A DNA stretch of 64,000 bases, from positions 116,196 to 180,195 of the forward strand of contig CAWGRQ010000017.1 in assembly GCA_963824985.1 (NCBI GenBank), written 5' to 3'. Shown piece by piece: positions 36,455 to 45,360 of the stretch (positions within the stretch are counted from its first letter, which is position 1; every line of letters starts with the position of its first letter). Made by a program: the position numbers and the translations under genes. The notes under the pieces were generated by a model, which worked only from the letters and a program-made list of their open reading frames with translations, searched no databases and was not told where the DNA came from. The DNA comes from JAFNAG01 sp963824985. Its GTDB lineage: Bacteria > Acidobacteriota > UBA6911.

Positions 36455-37600
36455 ATGAACATTCTTCACATCACGACATTCCTTCAGGGCGGCGCCGGCC
36501 AGATCATTGCCGAGCTGGCCTGTTCGCAGGTGATCGCCGGGCACAGAGTCGCCGTGGCTGCCAGCGGGACCGGCGAGGGGGACTATGGGAATTACCCTCA
36601 ATGGCTGGATCGGCTGGCTTCTGCCGGGGTCGGAGTCACGCTCGTCGAATCCACATTCAAGCGTGATGTTTCGCTCAATGTGGCCGCTTTCCGCCGGATC
36701 CGTGAAAGCGTGGATTGTGACGCCCTCTCCCTGATTCACACTCATGCCGCCATCCCAAGCCTGGTGGCGCTGCTCATCCGATCCCGACAGAAGCGTGCCC
36801 TGCCCATTGTGCAGACCATGCATGGGTGGGGTGTCAGGAAGGATCCGGCCCAAGGGATCACCGATATCACTTTGATGAATCAGCTCGACCGGGTCGTGAC
36901 GACTTCTGAAGCCTCGAGGCGCCTGCTGGTGCGACTCGGTCTGGCCCCCGAGCTGGTTGAGGTGGTGCCGAATGGGGTGGCCCCAGCGCCTCCCGCGGTC
37001 GATGATGGGCGCACCAGCCTGTTGCGGCAGTGGCGATCGCAGGGGCTCATGATTCTGGTTGCCCTGGGGACCGTGGGGCCGCGCAAGAACCAGCGCCTGC
37101 TCCTGCAGGCCATGGCGCAGCCTCAGGCTCCGCGCAACCTCGCCTGCGCCATTGTCGGCGAAGGGGAAGAGGCTCCCGCGCTGGAGCTCATGGCGCGGGA
37201 GACGGGGATTGGGGATCGCGTGCATTTCTTCGGGTATCAGCCCGAGGGCGCCCGATTTGTTGCGGACGCGGATTGGCTGGCTCTGCCTTCGAACGACGAA
37301 GGCCTGCCGATATCAATCCTGGAAGCGTATCGCGCCGGCGTGCCGGTCCTGGGGAGCGATATTCCGGAAATCGCCGAAGTTCTGCAGCCCGAACAGACCG
37401 GGTTTCTGTTCCGATCCGGCAGCGTGGATTCGCTGGTTCAGGTGCTGGCCGCGGCTGCGCGGCTGCCCGATCACGAACGCGCGCGGATGGGGGCCGCTTG
37501 CCGGCAGCTCTGGCAGGAACAGTACACCCTGGACAAGATGCTGGACCGATATGCCCGGGTTTACCGGGAATCGACGTCGAAATGCTCTCGCCCATGCTGA
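36455..37600 (+). CDS. Glycosyltransferase family 4 protein
   Basis: The 381-residue protein has a GT-B fold. The N-terminal domain starts MNILHITTFLQGGAGQ, with a glycine-rich loop. The C-terminal domain includes VVPNGV near 170, ALGTVGPRKNQ near 206 and the donor-binding E(x7)E block NDEGLPISILEAYRAGVPVLG near 280. This is the GT4 layout of retaining transferases that use nucleotide sugars. It heads a three-gene glycan operon, with 121 bases to the next gene. Its sugar is unknown. A likely role is a cytoplasmic-face step in surface polysaccharide or protein glycosylation. Confidence 0.88.
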   Translation: MNILHITTFLQGGAGQIIAELACSQVIAGHRVAVAASGTGEGDYGNYPQWLDRLASAGVGVTLVESTFKRDVSLNVAAFRRIRESVDCDALSLIHTHAAIPSLVALLIRSRQKRALPIVQTMHGWGVRKDPAQGITDITLMNQLDRVVTTSEASRRLLVRLGLAPELVEVVPNGVAPAPPAVDDGRTSLLRQWRSQGLMILVALGTVGPRKNQRLLLQAMAQPQAPRNLACAIVGEGEEAPALELMARETGIGDRVHFFGYQPEGARFVADADWLALPSNDEGLPISILEAYRAGVPVLGSDIPEIAEVLQPEQTGFLFRSGSVDSLVQVLAAAARLPDHERARMGAACRQLWQEQYTLDKMLDRYARVYRESTSKCSRPC

Positions 37601-37721
37601 TCGAGGCAGAGCGCAAAACCGGCGCCCATCTTGCGCTCCCCGGAAACCTGGCAGCGCCGCTACCGGAAGATCGGCGCTCGGACATTCACCCCGAGTCGTC
37701 CGGATCCGGGGGGACGAGTTG

Positions 37722-40700
37722 ATGCCCAATAAGGGGGAATCTCTGAAATCGAAAAAGACGGGAAGGGCTGCTACGGTAGATTTTTCGGTACTGATCCCTA
37801 CCCGCAACAACATCCATTTTACCGAACGATGCCTCCTCTCTCTCTTCGAATGGGCGGTCAAGGACAGGATCTCGCCCGACCGGGTCGAGATTCTGCTGCT
37901 GGATTCGTCCTCGGAGGACGGTCTTCCGGAACTCGTGGCACATTATCGCCAGTGGGACCTGCGTCTCATACCGTGCCCGGAAGGTGCGGATCGGCCGGGC
38001 ATCAAGGGCAACCTGGGAGCCCGGCTGGCGCGCGGACGTTTGCTGCTGTTTCTTCACAACGATACCGAGATCACCGGGCCGCTGCTGCAGCCTCTGAGCC
38101 AGGTGCTGGAAACCCGGCCCGATGTCGGGGTGGCCGGCAACAAGCATCGTCTTCCGAACGGCTTGCTTCACCATGCAGGCATGGCCTTCACCCGGGCAGG
38201 GCGGCCGGCATACCTCTATCCTCAGACTTATGAGCGGCACAGCCTCTTCAGAAAAAGCCGGCCGGTTTCCGCGGTCTCCTTTGCCTGTGCCATGGTACGC
38301 AGAGATGAATTCCTCGCTCTCGGGGGTTTCGACGAACGTGTCGCACCCGGATACGAGGATGTGGATCTGTGTCTGCGCTACTTTCATCAAGGCGGCAAGG
38401 GATGCTTCCTCGCCGCCCGCAGCACTCTGATTCACCATGCCGAGAACCCTTCGGGCATTGGAGCTGTGGACGAAGCGGCCTGGCAGGATTTCATGCGGAA
38501 GTGGCAGGGAGTGCCTCTGCCGTCCATAGACGAGATCTATGCGCAGGATGAGCGCGAATCGGGAATGCCCGACCTGCGCGGCGCGGGAGCGTCCCCGTGG
38601 CCGGATCGAGGCGTATTCCTGGAGCGCCGCGCCTTTATGCGAGAGGCGCTGCGCGGCGACGCGCGCACCGTCTATTTCCTTTTTGATGAAGACAGCGGCG
38701 CTCAGAGCTCCGCGATCCACCGGCTGTATGAAGCGTTCAGCCGCGATTTTTCCAGCCCATATCGGATCCACCGCGCCCGACCCGGCGATTTTCCCCACTT
38801 CCACGACAGTGAGGCCTTCACGATCACCATGGCCCATTACGGGCCGAAGCATTTCTGGGAAGCGAGACGCTTCGCGGAACGGGATCTCAGGCTTTTCGCC
38901 GTCAACTACGAGCTGGCAGGTGGTCAGGGCCCGTATGATTACTGGACCGAACACATTCTGAGCAACCGTTTCAGGCTGCTGGCAACGGATGAATATTCCC
39001 GAAGGTACCTGCTTCAAGCCGGCGTGTCCGCGGATCGCATCACCGTGGTGCCCCGCTGGTATCCTCAGGATGTGGTTGCCGATCCGGGCCGCCGACATCC
39101 CTTGCGGGGCAGGATCCGATATCTGATCAACTTGAACAGCGACATCGTGCCGCGCGACCAGGTGGCATGGGTGATCTCAGCCGTCTGTGATGCGTTTGCG
39201 GGTCGCAAAAACGTGGAACTGGTAATTCGGGATTTGGGGCGCCGTCCCGACCTTCTGCGCCGCATCGCCGTCCGGACTGGCCGAATGCCACACGTGGTTG
39301 TACACTCCGGCATGCGCACTCCGGATGCCTATAGCCGTTTGTTGCGTTCCGTGGATGGCACAATTCACGTCGCTCCGCATGATGACTCCGGCGCCCTGCT
39401 GGAGGCCGCGGTCTTCGGGGTGCCGATTGTGGCTCCGATTTACGGAGGCGCGGCGGACTTTCTCCCGCAAGCCGAGTGTCTTCCCCTGCCTTGCCGCCTC
39501 CGCCCTATCGGTCCAGGCATGGACCAAAAAACGCTGCTGCTTGATGAACGTTATCTCGCATGCAAGGTCGACCGGAGGGACCTGATCCGCACGCTCAGGG
39601 ACGGCATTCCCACCTTGCGCGAGCTTCGCCCGAAGGCCGCTGCCAAGGCCGCGGATCTCCGTGAGCGATTCTCCTGTGCCGGCGCCGCCCGTGCGGTTGA
39701 GTCATGCATCCGCGAGACGGCGATAGGTTCCGGCCCGACGATTACCGCGCCTGCGGCGCGCCTCGTGCTGGACGCGAAGCTGCCGGGGAAAGTCGATTTT
39801 TCGATCCTGGTCAACTCGTATGATCGCCCCGGATCGATTGTGCCATGGCTGGAACACGTGACCCGGCTTCCGGATTTCGGCCTGGTGCCGACTGAGGTGG
39901 TCATCCTCGACGATGGGTCTGTACCAGGATACGAAGCGCTTCGTGCCGTATTCTCCCGCCATGCAAAAAACGCCCTCCGGCCTTTCCGCCTGCGACTGGT
40001 GCGTCTGGATGCCAACTCCGGCAACGCCATCGCGCGGAATGTCCTGATCGACCTGGCGGAAGGCAAAAGAGCGCTCTTCCTGGGCGATGATATCCTGCCG
40101 CTGCCGGGCATGTTGCGGCGCCATGCGGAGGCATCGGAACGGTTCGACGGCAAGACGCTGCTCCTGGGGCATACGGAATGGCATCCGCGCCTGCGCAACA
40201 ACCTGGTCGCGGAATTCGCCACCAAGTGCTCCGGCTTCCAGTTCAATTATGAGGCGATCCGGAATCGGAGCCTGATCCCGCTCACCAACCTTTTCACTTC
40301 AAACGTTTCTTTCGAGCCGGCCCGCGTGCGCACGCGCGGCGCCTATTTCGAGGCGGTCGCGGGCGTCAGCCTGTTCGAGGATACCTTGTGGGGGATGGCG
40401 CTGGATCGGGAGGGCTTCCGCCTGATCTATGATCGGCGGGCCGAAGCGCTACACGATCATGAGGTCTCCTACGGCTGGTTGTGCGACCGCTCGCGGGTCA
40501 TTGGACGCACGATGTACCGGTATTATGCGCTGTTCCCCTCGACGCGCGCCTTCACCGGTATTGAAGACCGGCTGCGGTTTCTCCGGCAGGCGCTGGCTGC
40601 TTCACCGCTGCCGCGCCTGGATCCGGGCCGGTACGAAGAACGGTTGCGGGAGGCCATCGAGGTCTGGTGGCCGCGCGTGGGTCTGGCGCCCTCTTGGGAA

Positions 40701-40883
40701 GCGCGGCAGCAGCGTTTGCGTCGTCTGCACTCGCTGTTCTACGAAGCGTACGAATACTTTGTGATGAAGGGCCTCATTGCTTCCATCCGCATGAGTGAGT
40801 CGCGACGCGAGCGCGCGACCTCATCTTGCGCCCTCCTGCTGCAGAGCCGCCGCAGAACCGGTAGCGGAAAGGACCTGACGTGA
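37722..40883 (+). CDS. Three-module glycosyltransferase (GT2 / GT-B / GT2)
   Basis: I choose ATG 37722, with a GGGGGA site ahead; the frame is open upstream but is a shadow of the previous gene. The 1053-residue protein has three parts. Residues 17-260 form a GT2 domain (DFSVLIPTRNN near 16, HNDTEI as DxD-like motif, GGFDE and EDVDLCLR). Residues about 310-640 form a GT-B-like domain (RYLINLNSDIVP, PHDDSGALLEAAVFGVPIV). Residues 690-950 form a second GT2 domain (FSILVNSYDRPGS, VVILDDGS, FLGDDILP, FEDTLWG). Such proteins can add several sugars in turn. The following gene starts in its stop codon. The fold order is inferred from motifs. Confidence 0.8.
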   Translation: MPNKGESLKSKKTGRAATVDFSVLIPTRNNIHFTERCLLSLFEWAVKDRISPDRVEILLLDSSSEDGLPELVAHYRQWDLRLIPCPEGADRPGIKGNLGARLARGRLLLFLHNDTEITGPLLQPLSQVLETRPDVGVAGNKHRLPNGLLHHAGMAFTRAGRPAYLYPQTYERHSLFRKSRPVSAVSFACAMVRRDEFLALGGFDERVAPGYEDVDLCLRYFHQGGKGCFLAARSTLIHHAENPSGIGAVDEAAWQDFMRKWQGVPLPSIDEIYAQDERESGMPDLRGAGASPWPDRGVFLERRAFMREALRGDARTVYFLFDEDSGAQSSAIHRLYEAFSRDFSSPYRIHRARPGDFPHFHDSEAFTITMAHYGPKHFWEARRFAERDLRLFAVNYELAGGQGPYDYWTEHILSNRFRLLATDEYSRRYLLQAGVSADRITVVPRWYPQDVVADPGRRHPLRGRIRYLINLNSDIVPRDQVAWVISAVCDAFAGRKNVELVIRDLGRRPDLLRRIAVRTGRMPHVVVHSGMRTPDAYSRLLRSVDGTIHVAPHDDSGALLEAAVFGVPIVAPIYGGAADFLPQAECLPLPCRLRPIGPGMDQKTLLLDERYLACKVDRRDLIRTLRDGIPTLRELRPKAAAKAADLRERFSCAGAARAVESCIRETAIGSGPTITAPAARLVLDAKLPGKVDFSILVNSYDRPGSIVPWLEHVTRLPDFGLVPTEVVILDDGSVPGYEALRAVFSRHAKNALRPFRLRLVRLDANSGNAIARNVLIDLAEGKRALFLGDDILPLPGMLRRHAEASERFDGKTLLLGHTEWHPRLRNNLVAEFATKCSGFQFNYEAIRNRSLIPLTNLFTSNVSFEPARVRTRGAYFEAVAGVSLFEDTLWGMALDREGFRLIYDRRAEALHDHEVSYGWLCDRSRVIGRTMYRYYALFPSTRAFTGIEDRLRFLRQALAASPLPRLDPGRYEERLREAIEVWWPRVGLAPSWEARQQRLRRLHSLFYEAYEYFVMKGLIASIRMSESRRERATSSCALLLQSRRRTGSGKDLT

Positions 40884-41683
40884 GCCAAACATGCGCAGGG
40901 CGGCGGAAAACGGCTGCCGCCCGGAATCCCCGCGTGATCATCTTCGGCACCGGGCAGGGGGGGCGCCTGGCTCTTCACCGGCTCTCGAAGTCGTGCCGGG
41001 TCATTGCATTTCTGGATAACAACCCGGACATGCAGGGCCTCCGGTTTTGCCGGATTCCGGTTCTGGCGCCGGAGTCGGTGATCGGTCTGAGATTCGACTG
41101 GATTTGTCTGGCCAGCGTCTACCGGGACGAAATGGCCGGTCAACTGCAGGGCCTGGGGGTGCCGCTCCACCGCCTTCGAGACGGCTCGCTGGCGGAATGG
41201 GATGAGTCGGGATGGCCTCCCCCCATATCCAGGTGGGCATGCCGGAAAGCCATGCTCGTCGGTCCCCGGGAGACATGTCGGCAAGCCGCGAAAATCCTGG
41301 TCGGCAGCCTGGACATCATCGGCTCCCATGCGCGGGACGCCGGCGTTGCCCAACTTACCGGAAGCGGAGCGGAACTCTTCGTCATTGCCAGTCCCGAACC
41401 CGAGCTCGAGCTGGTTCGTTTGATGGCGGCGGGAATTCCTCTGGACGCGATCGAAGTTCTGGCTCCTGATTTTATGGCCCAGGCGGAAAAAAGAAATAGG
41501 GACGCAAACCTATTTCGTGATTCCCCACTCCCGGCCAAAGAACGTGAGGTGTCACGAAATAGGTTTGCGTCCGCTATTTCCTCCCCCTATTTCCCGACCC
41601 AATCCTCCAATCCTCTTGCGGTCAATGAGGTTTTCGCAGGCATCAGCGGCCTTGGCGGCGCTGCTCCTGAATTGCGGCAATGA
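40880..41683 (+). CDS. Rossmann-fold protein of the glycan operon, C-terminus altered by a repeat
   Basis: It starts at GTG 40880 inside the stop of the glycosyltransferase (GTGA overlap), so it is coupled. The 267-residue protein has a Rossmann-like motif VIIFGTGQGGRLALH near residue 17, then FLDNNP and PVLAPESV, as in PglD-like and sugar-binding Rossmann modules. A second weaker repeat of the same kind may lie at 125-205. It resembles the C-terminal module of the GT29 fusion at 7009. After residue 204 the sequence comes from the palindrome at 41494-41579 and looks non-native. The reading frame then runs into the convergent carboxylesterase gene by 41 bases. Function unknown, possibly a sugar-nucleotide acyl or amino step. 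Confidence 0.6.
   Translation: MSQTCAGRRKTAAARNPRVIIFGTGQGGRLALHRLSKSCRVIAFLDNNPDMQGLRFCRIPVLAPESVIGLRFDWICLASVYRDEMAGQLQGLGVPLHRLRDGSLAEWDESGWPPPISRWACRKAMLVGPRETCRQAAKILVGSLDIIGSHARDAGVAQLTGSGAELFVIASPEPELELVRLMAAGIPLDAIEVLAPDFMAQAEKRNRDANLFRDSPLPAKEREVSRNRFASAISSPYFPTQSSNPLAVNEVFAGISGLGGAAPELRQ
41494..41579. repeat. Hairpin repeat inside a gene end
   Basis: AAATAGGGACGCAAACCTAT... at 41494-41520 pairs with 41552-41579, with a 31-base loop and one extra base. The stem of about 27 bp is nearly perfect. It resembles REP-like intergenic repeats but here is translated in the 3' end of the Rossmann gene. Confidence 0.8.
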
Positions 41684-43262
41684 TGTCGATGCCGGCGCTG
41701 TTGAATTTTTCCGCTCTCGAAGTGCCCCCCAGATTCATCCAGCGTTCGTCCCTGGCATCGTAAGCCGGCCAGATCGGCAAAATGGGGCCGTTCGGATTTA
41801 GTGACTTCGCGAAGTTGGTCCAGTAAGAAGACATCGTGTCCGCGACTTTCCGATCGATGTCGGTCCACGGGTAGTCCCACATGCGCAAATTGTTAAACAC
41901 GTAGGGTACGTCGGTGAAGTGAACAGAGCCCCCGTAGGCAGCCGGGTTGTTGCCGTTTCCCTGCGGGTTCGGCGGAATGTGGCTGAAGATGTAGACGTAA
42001 GCTGGAGACTTGCCGGTGGTCACTTGCAGTCTGGCCCAGGTCCTGTGTCCGGCGAAATTGATGTCGCGATAGACGTCGTGGTATGCCTTTTTTGCCTCAG
42101 TATCGGACTTGGCAGGGTAAGCCTGCATGAGCGCACCCGCTTTTGGTCCGAACGCCCGCTTGACCCATTCGATATAGGCGGCCAGGGTATCGGGCCGCGC
42201 GCCGCGTCCTCCGCGCCCGCCCCCTTCAACTGCGGTAGCCGTCCGTGCTCCGCCCTCTGAGAGGTTGCCCCCTTCATCGTTGGTGGCGCCAGTAATCAGC
42301 GCAACGTCGTTCTGCTTCCCCTGCGAGTAAATTGTGTAGATGTCTTCAGGCAGGAACCATCCGTCTACAATGGCCCCGTTCCACCCGGACGGATTTTTGG
42401 CATAGGCGGCGAACAACTCCCCGGCAGGCATGGCGCGCAACTCAGCCAGCGAGGTCTTTCCGGCGGCTATGGCAAATCTTTCCCCATTTGTCTCAGCCTC
42501 CTTCAGAGTCGTCATGCGCCCGAAGCTGGTGTGCGACTGGGCGATCCCACCCCGGATCAGCCCTTTCGACAGCGGCGAGGCGACGATGAAATTCACGCTC
42601 CGGCTGCCGCCGGACTGGCCGAAAATCGTGATCTTGTCCGGGTTGCCGCCAAACTGGGCAATGTTATTCTTTACCCACCGAATCGCGGCAAGCTGATCCA
42701 AGGCTCCGTAGTTCCCCGACGCGTGATGCTCGGATTCCTTTGTCAGCTCCGGATGCGCGAACCAGCCAAATAGGTTTACCCGATAATTCATGCTGACTAC
42801 AACCACACCTTTTTTCGCCAGCATGCTCCCGTCGTAGCGAGGGTCGCCGGCGTACCCGAAAACGCCACCGCCCCCATAGATCCACACCAACACGGGGAGT
42901 TTTTCGTTCGCCGAATTTGCCGGAGTCCAGACGTTCAGATAGAGGCAGTCTTCACACGGTTCCGCGACGCTCCGGTTCCAGGAAGGGCCATTCACCGACT
43001 GGATTTCCTGTATGCAGGGCGGGGCAAACCGCTGAGCCGAACGCACCCCCTGCCAGGGAACGACAGGCTGTGGGGGACGGAATCGGAGATTGCCTACCGG
43101 AGGAGCGGCATATGGGATGGAACGGTACTCCCGCACCCCCCATCCCCAACCGGGGATCCCGCTCACCAATCCGCCTTCCACCTTGATCGGTTCTTGAATA
43201 CCGCCCCAAAGCGAAATGCTGATCGAAGCAGCCATTACCGAAGTCCAGATTTGCCTTGCCAT
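41643..43262 (-). CDS. Type-B carboxylesterase, secreted
   Basis: From ATG 43262, with GGGGGAAGG ahead, the protein has 539 residues and a probable signal peptide (about 1-24). The alpha/beta-hydrolase type-B pattern is clear: EDCLYLNVWTP, an oxyanion-type YGGGGVFGYAG, nucleophile Ser in FGQSGGS (family usual: GESAG), an acidic TNDEGG and a His in HFTDVPYVFNN. Such enzymes hydrolyse carboxylic esters; some are para-nitrobenzyl or feruloyl-type esterases. The GQSGG variant is uncommon but keeps GxSxG. It lies convergent to the glycan operon. Confidence 0.88.
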   Translation of the reverse strand: MARQIWTSVMAASISISLWGGIQEPIKVEGGLVSGIPGWGWGVREYRSIPYAAPPVGNLRFRPPQPVVPWQGVRSAQRFAPPCIQEIQSVNGPSWNRSVAEPCEDCLYLNVWTPANSANEKLPVLVWIYGGGGVFGYAGDPRYDGSMLAKKGVVVVSMNYRVNLFGWFAHPELTKESEHHASGNYGALDQLAAIRWVKNNIAQFGGNPDKITIFGQSGGSRSVNFIVASPLSKGLIRGGIAQSHTSFGRMTTLKEAETNGERFAIAAGKTSLAELRAMPAGELFAAYAKNPSGWNGAIVDGWFLPEDIYTIYSQGKQNDVALITGATNDEGGNLSEGGARTATAVEGGGRGGRGARPDTLAAYIEWVKRAFGPKAGALMQAYPAKSDTEAKKAYHDVYRDINFAGHRTWARLQVTTGKSPAYVYIFSHIPPNPQGNGNNPAAYGGSVHFTDVPYVFNNLRMWDYPWTDIDRKVADTMSSYWTNFAKSLNPNGPILPIWPAYDARDERWMNLGGTSRAEKFNSAGIDIIAAIQEQRRQGR

Positions 43263-43670
43263 TTCCTTCCCCCAAGTCTGAAAAGTCCGATTAGTGGGCA
43301 CAGTATACACCGCCCCTGAGGTATGTGCCTCCGTGGTATCGAATTTGGGCGTGCGCGGCCGTCGGACGGCTGCGGCCGGTCGTTGAGCTCCGCACCTGGC
43401 ATTACCAGTTCATGACCTTCGTTGCCACAATCTTACTACCGTGACAACACCGGGCTGCGCGCGGCTCCGTTTTCCTGCCGGCGGGTTCTGCATGTTTTTC
43501 TCCTGACTCCCGACTTCTGTCTCCTGGCTCCCGTCTTCTTCAGATGAATGCCGCTCGCTTTTTGCGCCCGTTCGCAATATCCTAATTCCGGTATCCTGGA
43601 AGCCATCCCAAGAATTGGAACGGGCTTCCACAGCAGATCGGGAGATAAAGACAGCTTTCAGGAGGCAAAC
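43263..43670. other. Intergenic region with short tandem repeats
   Basis: Between divergent genes. At about 43498-43540 a pyrimidine-rich tandem array occurs (TCTCCTGACTCCCGACTTCTG and variants, unit about 9-10 bases). The last 80 bases lead into a strong GGAGG site. No gene supported. Confidence 0.45.
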
Positions 43671-43916
43671 ATGGCCCGCATTTTGGAAATTATGACGATC
43701 CTGATATCGGCGTCCGCGGTCGCCCACGCGCAAGTCGCGCCCAGTTCCGTAACGCTCACTTGGCTCGGTCAGTCCACATTTGTGATGACCACAAACACCG
43801 GGCTGAAAGCGCTTCTGGATCCCTCGATCAAAGTCGAACAGGCTGCACATCAGATCACGCTGGTATCCGGCAAGCTACCGGCCCAACGCACCATTATTGT
43901 CATGAAGTATGAATAG
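43671..43916 (+). pseudogene. Truncated MBL-fold (UPF0173-like) hydrolase
   Basis: From ATG 43671, behind a perfect GGAGG site, the frame gives 81 residues: a signal peptide, then VTLTWLGQSTFVMTTNTGLKALLDP, the opening strand of secreted MBL-fold hydrolases. The rest of the domain is missing, with no HxHxDH motif, and the last 30 residues are unrelated. The 5' end is intact, so expression may persist, but the product cannot be an active metallohydrolase. Confidence 0.65.
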
Positions 43917-44272
43917 GGAGCAGGAATTTTTGAAATTCCCACGGCCGGCAGCGCGGGCGATGCGGCGATGTGGACGCCTCCCCGGTCTGCGTCTTTCCGG
44001 CGCTCGACTTCCTGGCCGCCTTCTTTCACCACCCATTCAAGCTGATTGAAATCATACAGGAAGAGCCTCCGGAATATTGGGAACGATCCCTTATAAGTCA
44101 CATCCTTACCACAAGCGGCGCAGTCATGCCTGAAATGATTTTTGGTTATGCCTGTTTCGTAATTTTCCTGTCCTGTCGTCCTTCGCCATAGGCAAGGGAT
44201 TCAAATTGAAGTGTGCATTTGCGATCCCTGTGGATCATGGCAAATTAGCAAATATCAAATCAGGAGGTTGAG
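43917..44272. other. Gap after the broken MBL gene
   Basis: About 356 bases with short chance frames on both strands. I see no family match. The end has an AGGAGG site for the DUF2293-like gene. Confidence 0.35.
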
Positions 44273-44986
44273 ATGTCCACGAGCGTTCCGGATTCTGATG
44301 AGAGCAAGGAAATAGTAGTTTTTTCGATTCTCAAGCCGTCTGCCTGTTCCGAGTGCGGAACGGAATTGGGGAAGGGCAATTTGCTCCGGATGGAGAACCA
44401 GAAACCGCTCTGTCTCGAGTGTGCCGACCTGGACCACCTTGTCTTCCTCCCGCGGGGAGACACCGCCTTGACGCGCCGGAGTCGAAAGCACTCGGCGCTG
44501 TCCGCTGTTGTGGTCAAGTTCAGCAGGACACGCGGCAGGTACGAACGCCAGGGCCTGCTCGTGGAGGAACAGGCACTGGAAAAGGCGCGGAGCGAGTGTC
44601 TCGATGACGAAGCGCTGAGAATTGTTGCGCGGGAGCGAGCGGCTGAGTCTCGTGAGCGCGCCGACAGTCAATACGTCGAGAAGTTCGGAAATCAGATTCT
44701 TTCGTAATTTCCGGTGTGTCCGCCGGAGGAGGCTGACGCAATCGCCCGTCATGCGTGCACGAACTACAGCGGCAGGATCGGACGCTCCGCAGCGGCAAAA
44801 GCGTTCGATGAGCAAGCGATTGAGCTGGCTGTCAGAGCCCATGTCCGCCATGCCCATACCGGCTACGACCGGCTCCTCTCGCGCGGTAACGAACGCGCCG
44901 ATGCCCGTTCAGCCGTCGCAGACAGCGTATCCCAGATCATGAGGCGCTGGCGCGGCGGGCAATCCGAACGCGATAGCCGTGACTGA
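44273..44986 (+). pseudogene. DUF2293-like protein gene interrupted by an in-frame TAA
   Basis: The first part (44273-44707, 144 residues) starts behind a strong AGGAGG site. It has two CxxC pairs (CSECGTE and CLECAD) and ends at TAA. The same frame continues at once with FPVCPPEEADAIARHAC, then SAAAKAFDEQA and a C-terminal MRRWR, to a TGA at 44986. That second part is the conserved core of DUF2293 proteins, so a single stop codon splits the gene. It could be a nonsense mutation, a sequencing error or recoding. Function of the family is unknown. Confidence 0.7.
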
Positions 44987-45015
44987 CGTGCTGCTTTGAA
45001 CGCATTGTGCGTTGT

Positions 45016-45041
45016 CGGGAGCCCCTCGAAAGCAATTGCCT
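45016..45041 (+). repeat. 26-bp direct repeat, copy 1
   Basis: CGGGAGCCCCTCGAAAGCAA and the six following bases are identical to 53276-53301, which lies at the start of a sigma-factor remnant. In both places the frame could read GAPRKQLP. Confidence 0.7.
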
Positions 45042-45313
45042 ATTATTACCCGCTATTCTGCCGGTTCGTCCGCGGCCTCAAAATTGATCCCCCGGATCTG
45101 CCGGATCTGCTGCTAGAATGCCGGGGGGACAATAGCGCAGCTGCTCCAGGAGGGGCGCAAACCGTCCCACTACATGACCAATATGATGTTTGCGGCACTC
45201 AAGCACCTGGCGATCCGGGCGGACTTGCAGGACATGGAGTACGGCGCAAGAGCCGCGCGCTTCAAGGAATACTGGAAGATCATCGCCTCCGCTCCGTGAA
45301 CTGCCGACCCGCC

Positions 45314-45332
45314 GGGACACAGGTGACTGTCC
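45314..45332 (+). repeat. Half-copy of the GGGACAC...GACTGTCC palindrome
   Basis: GGGACACAGGTGACTGTCC matches the right arm of the complete elements at 54576-54595 and 61931-61949. The partner arm is missing. Confidence 0.55.
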
Positions 45333-45360
45333 GTCACCCCAATTTTGTTGCGAGGCCGGG

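Larger units (their letters stand above)
44987..45360. other. Gap with repeat fragments and a short remnant frame
   Basis: A 26-bp direct repeat with 53276-53301 lies at 45016-45041. From 45174 to 45299 a 41-codon frame (MTNMMFAALKHLAIRAD...) looks like the tail of a lost gene but was not recognised. At 45314-45332 lies half of the GGGACAC/GTCC palindrome found whole at 54524 and 61886. Confidence 0.4.

Noticed and set aside
37059..37721. Upstream 221 codons of the three-module glycosyltransferase frame
   Set aside because: They are a shifted reading of the GT4 gene and show Arg/Pro/Cys-rich shadow composition. ATG 37722 has a ribosome site and begins native sequence.
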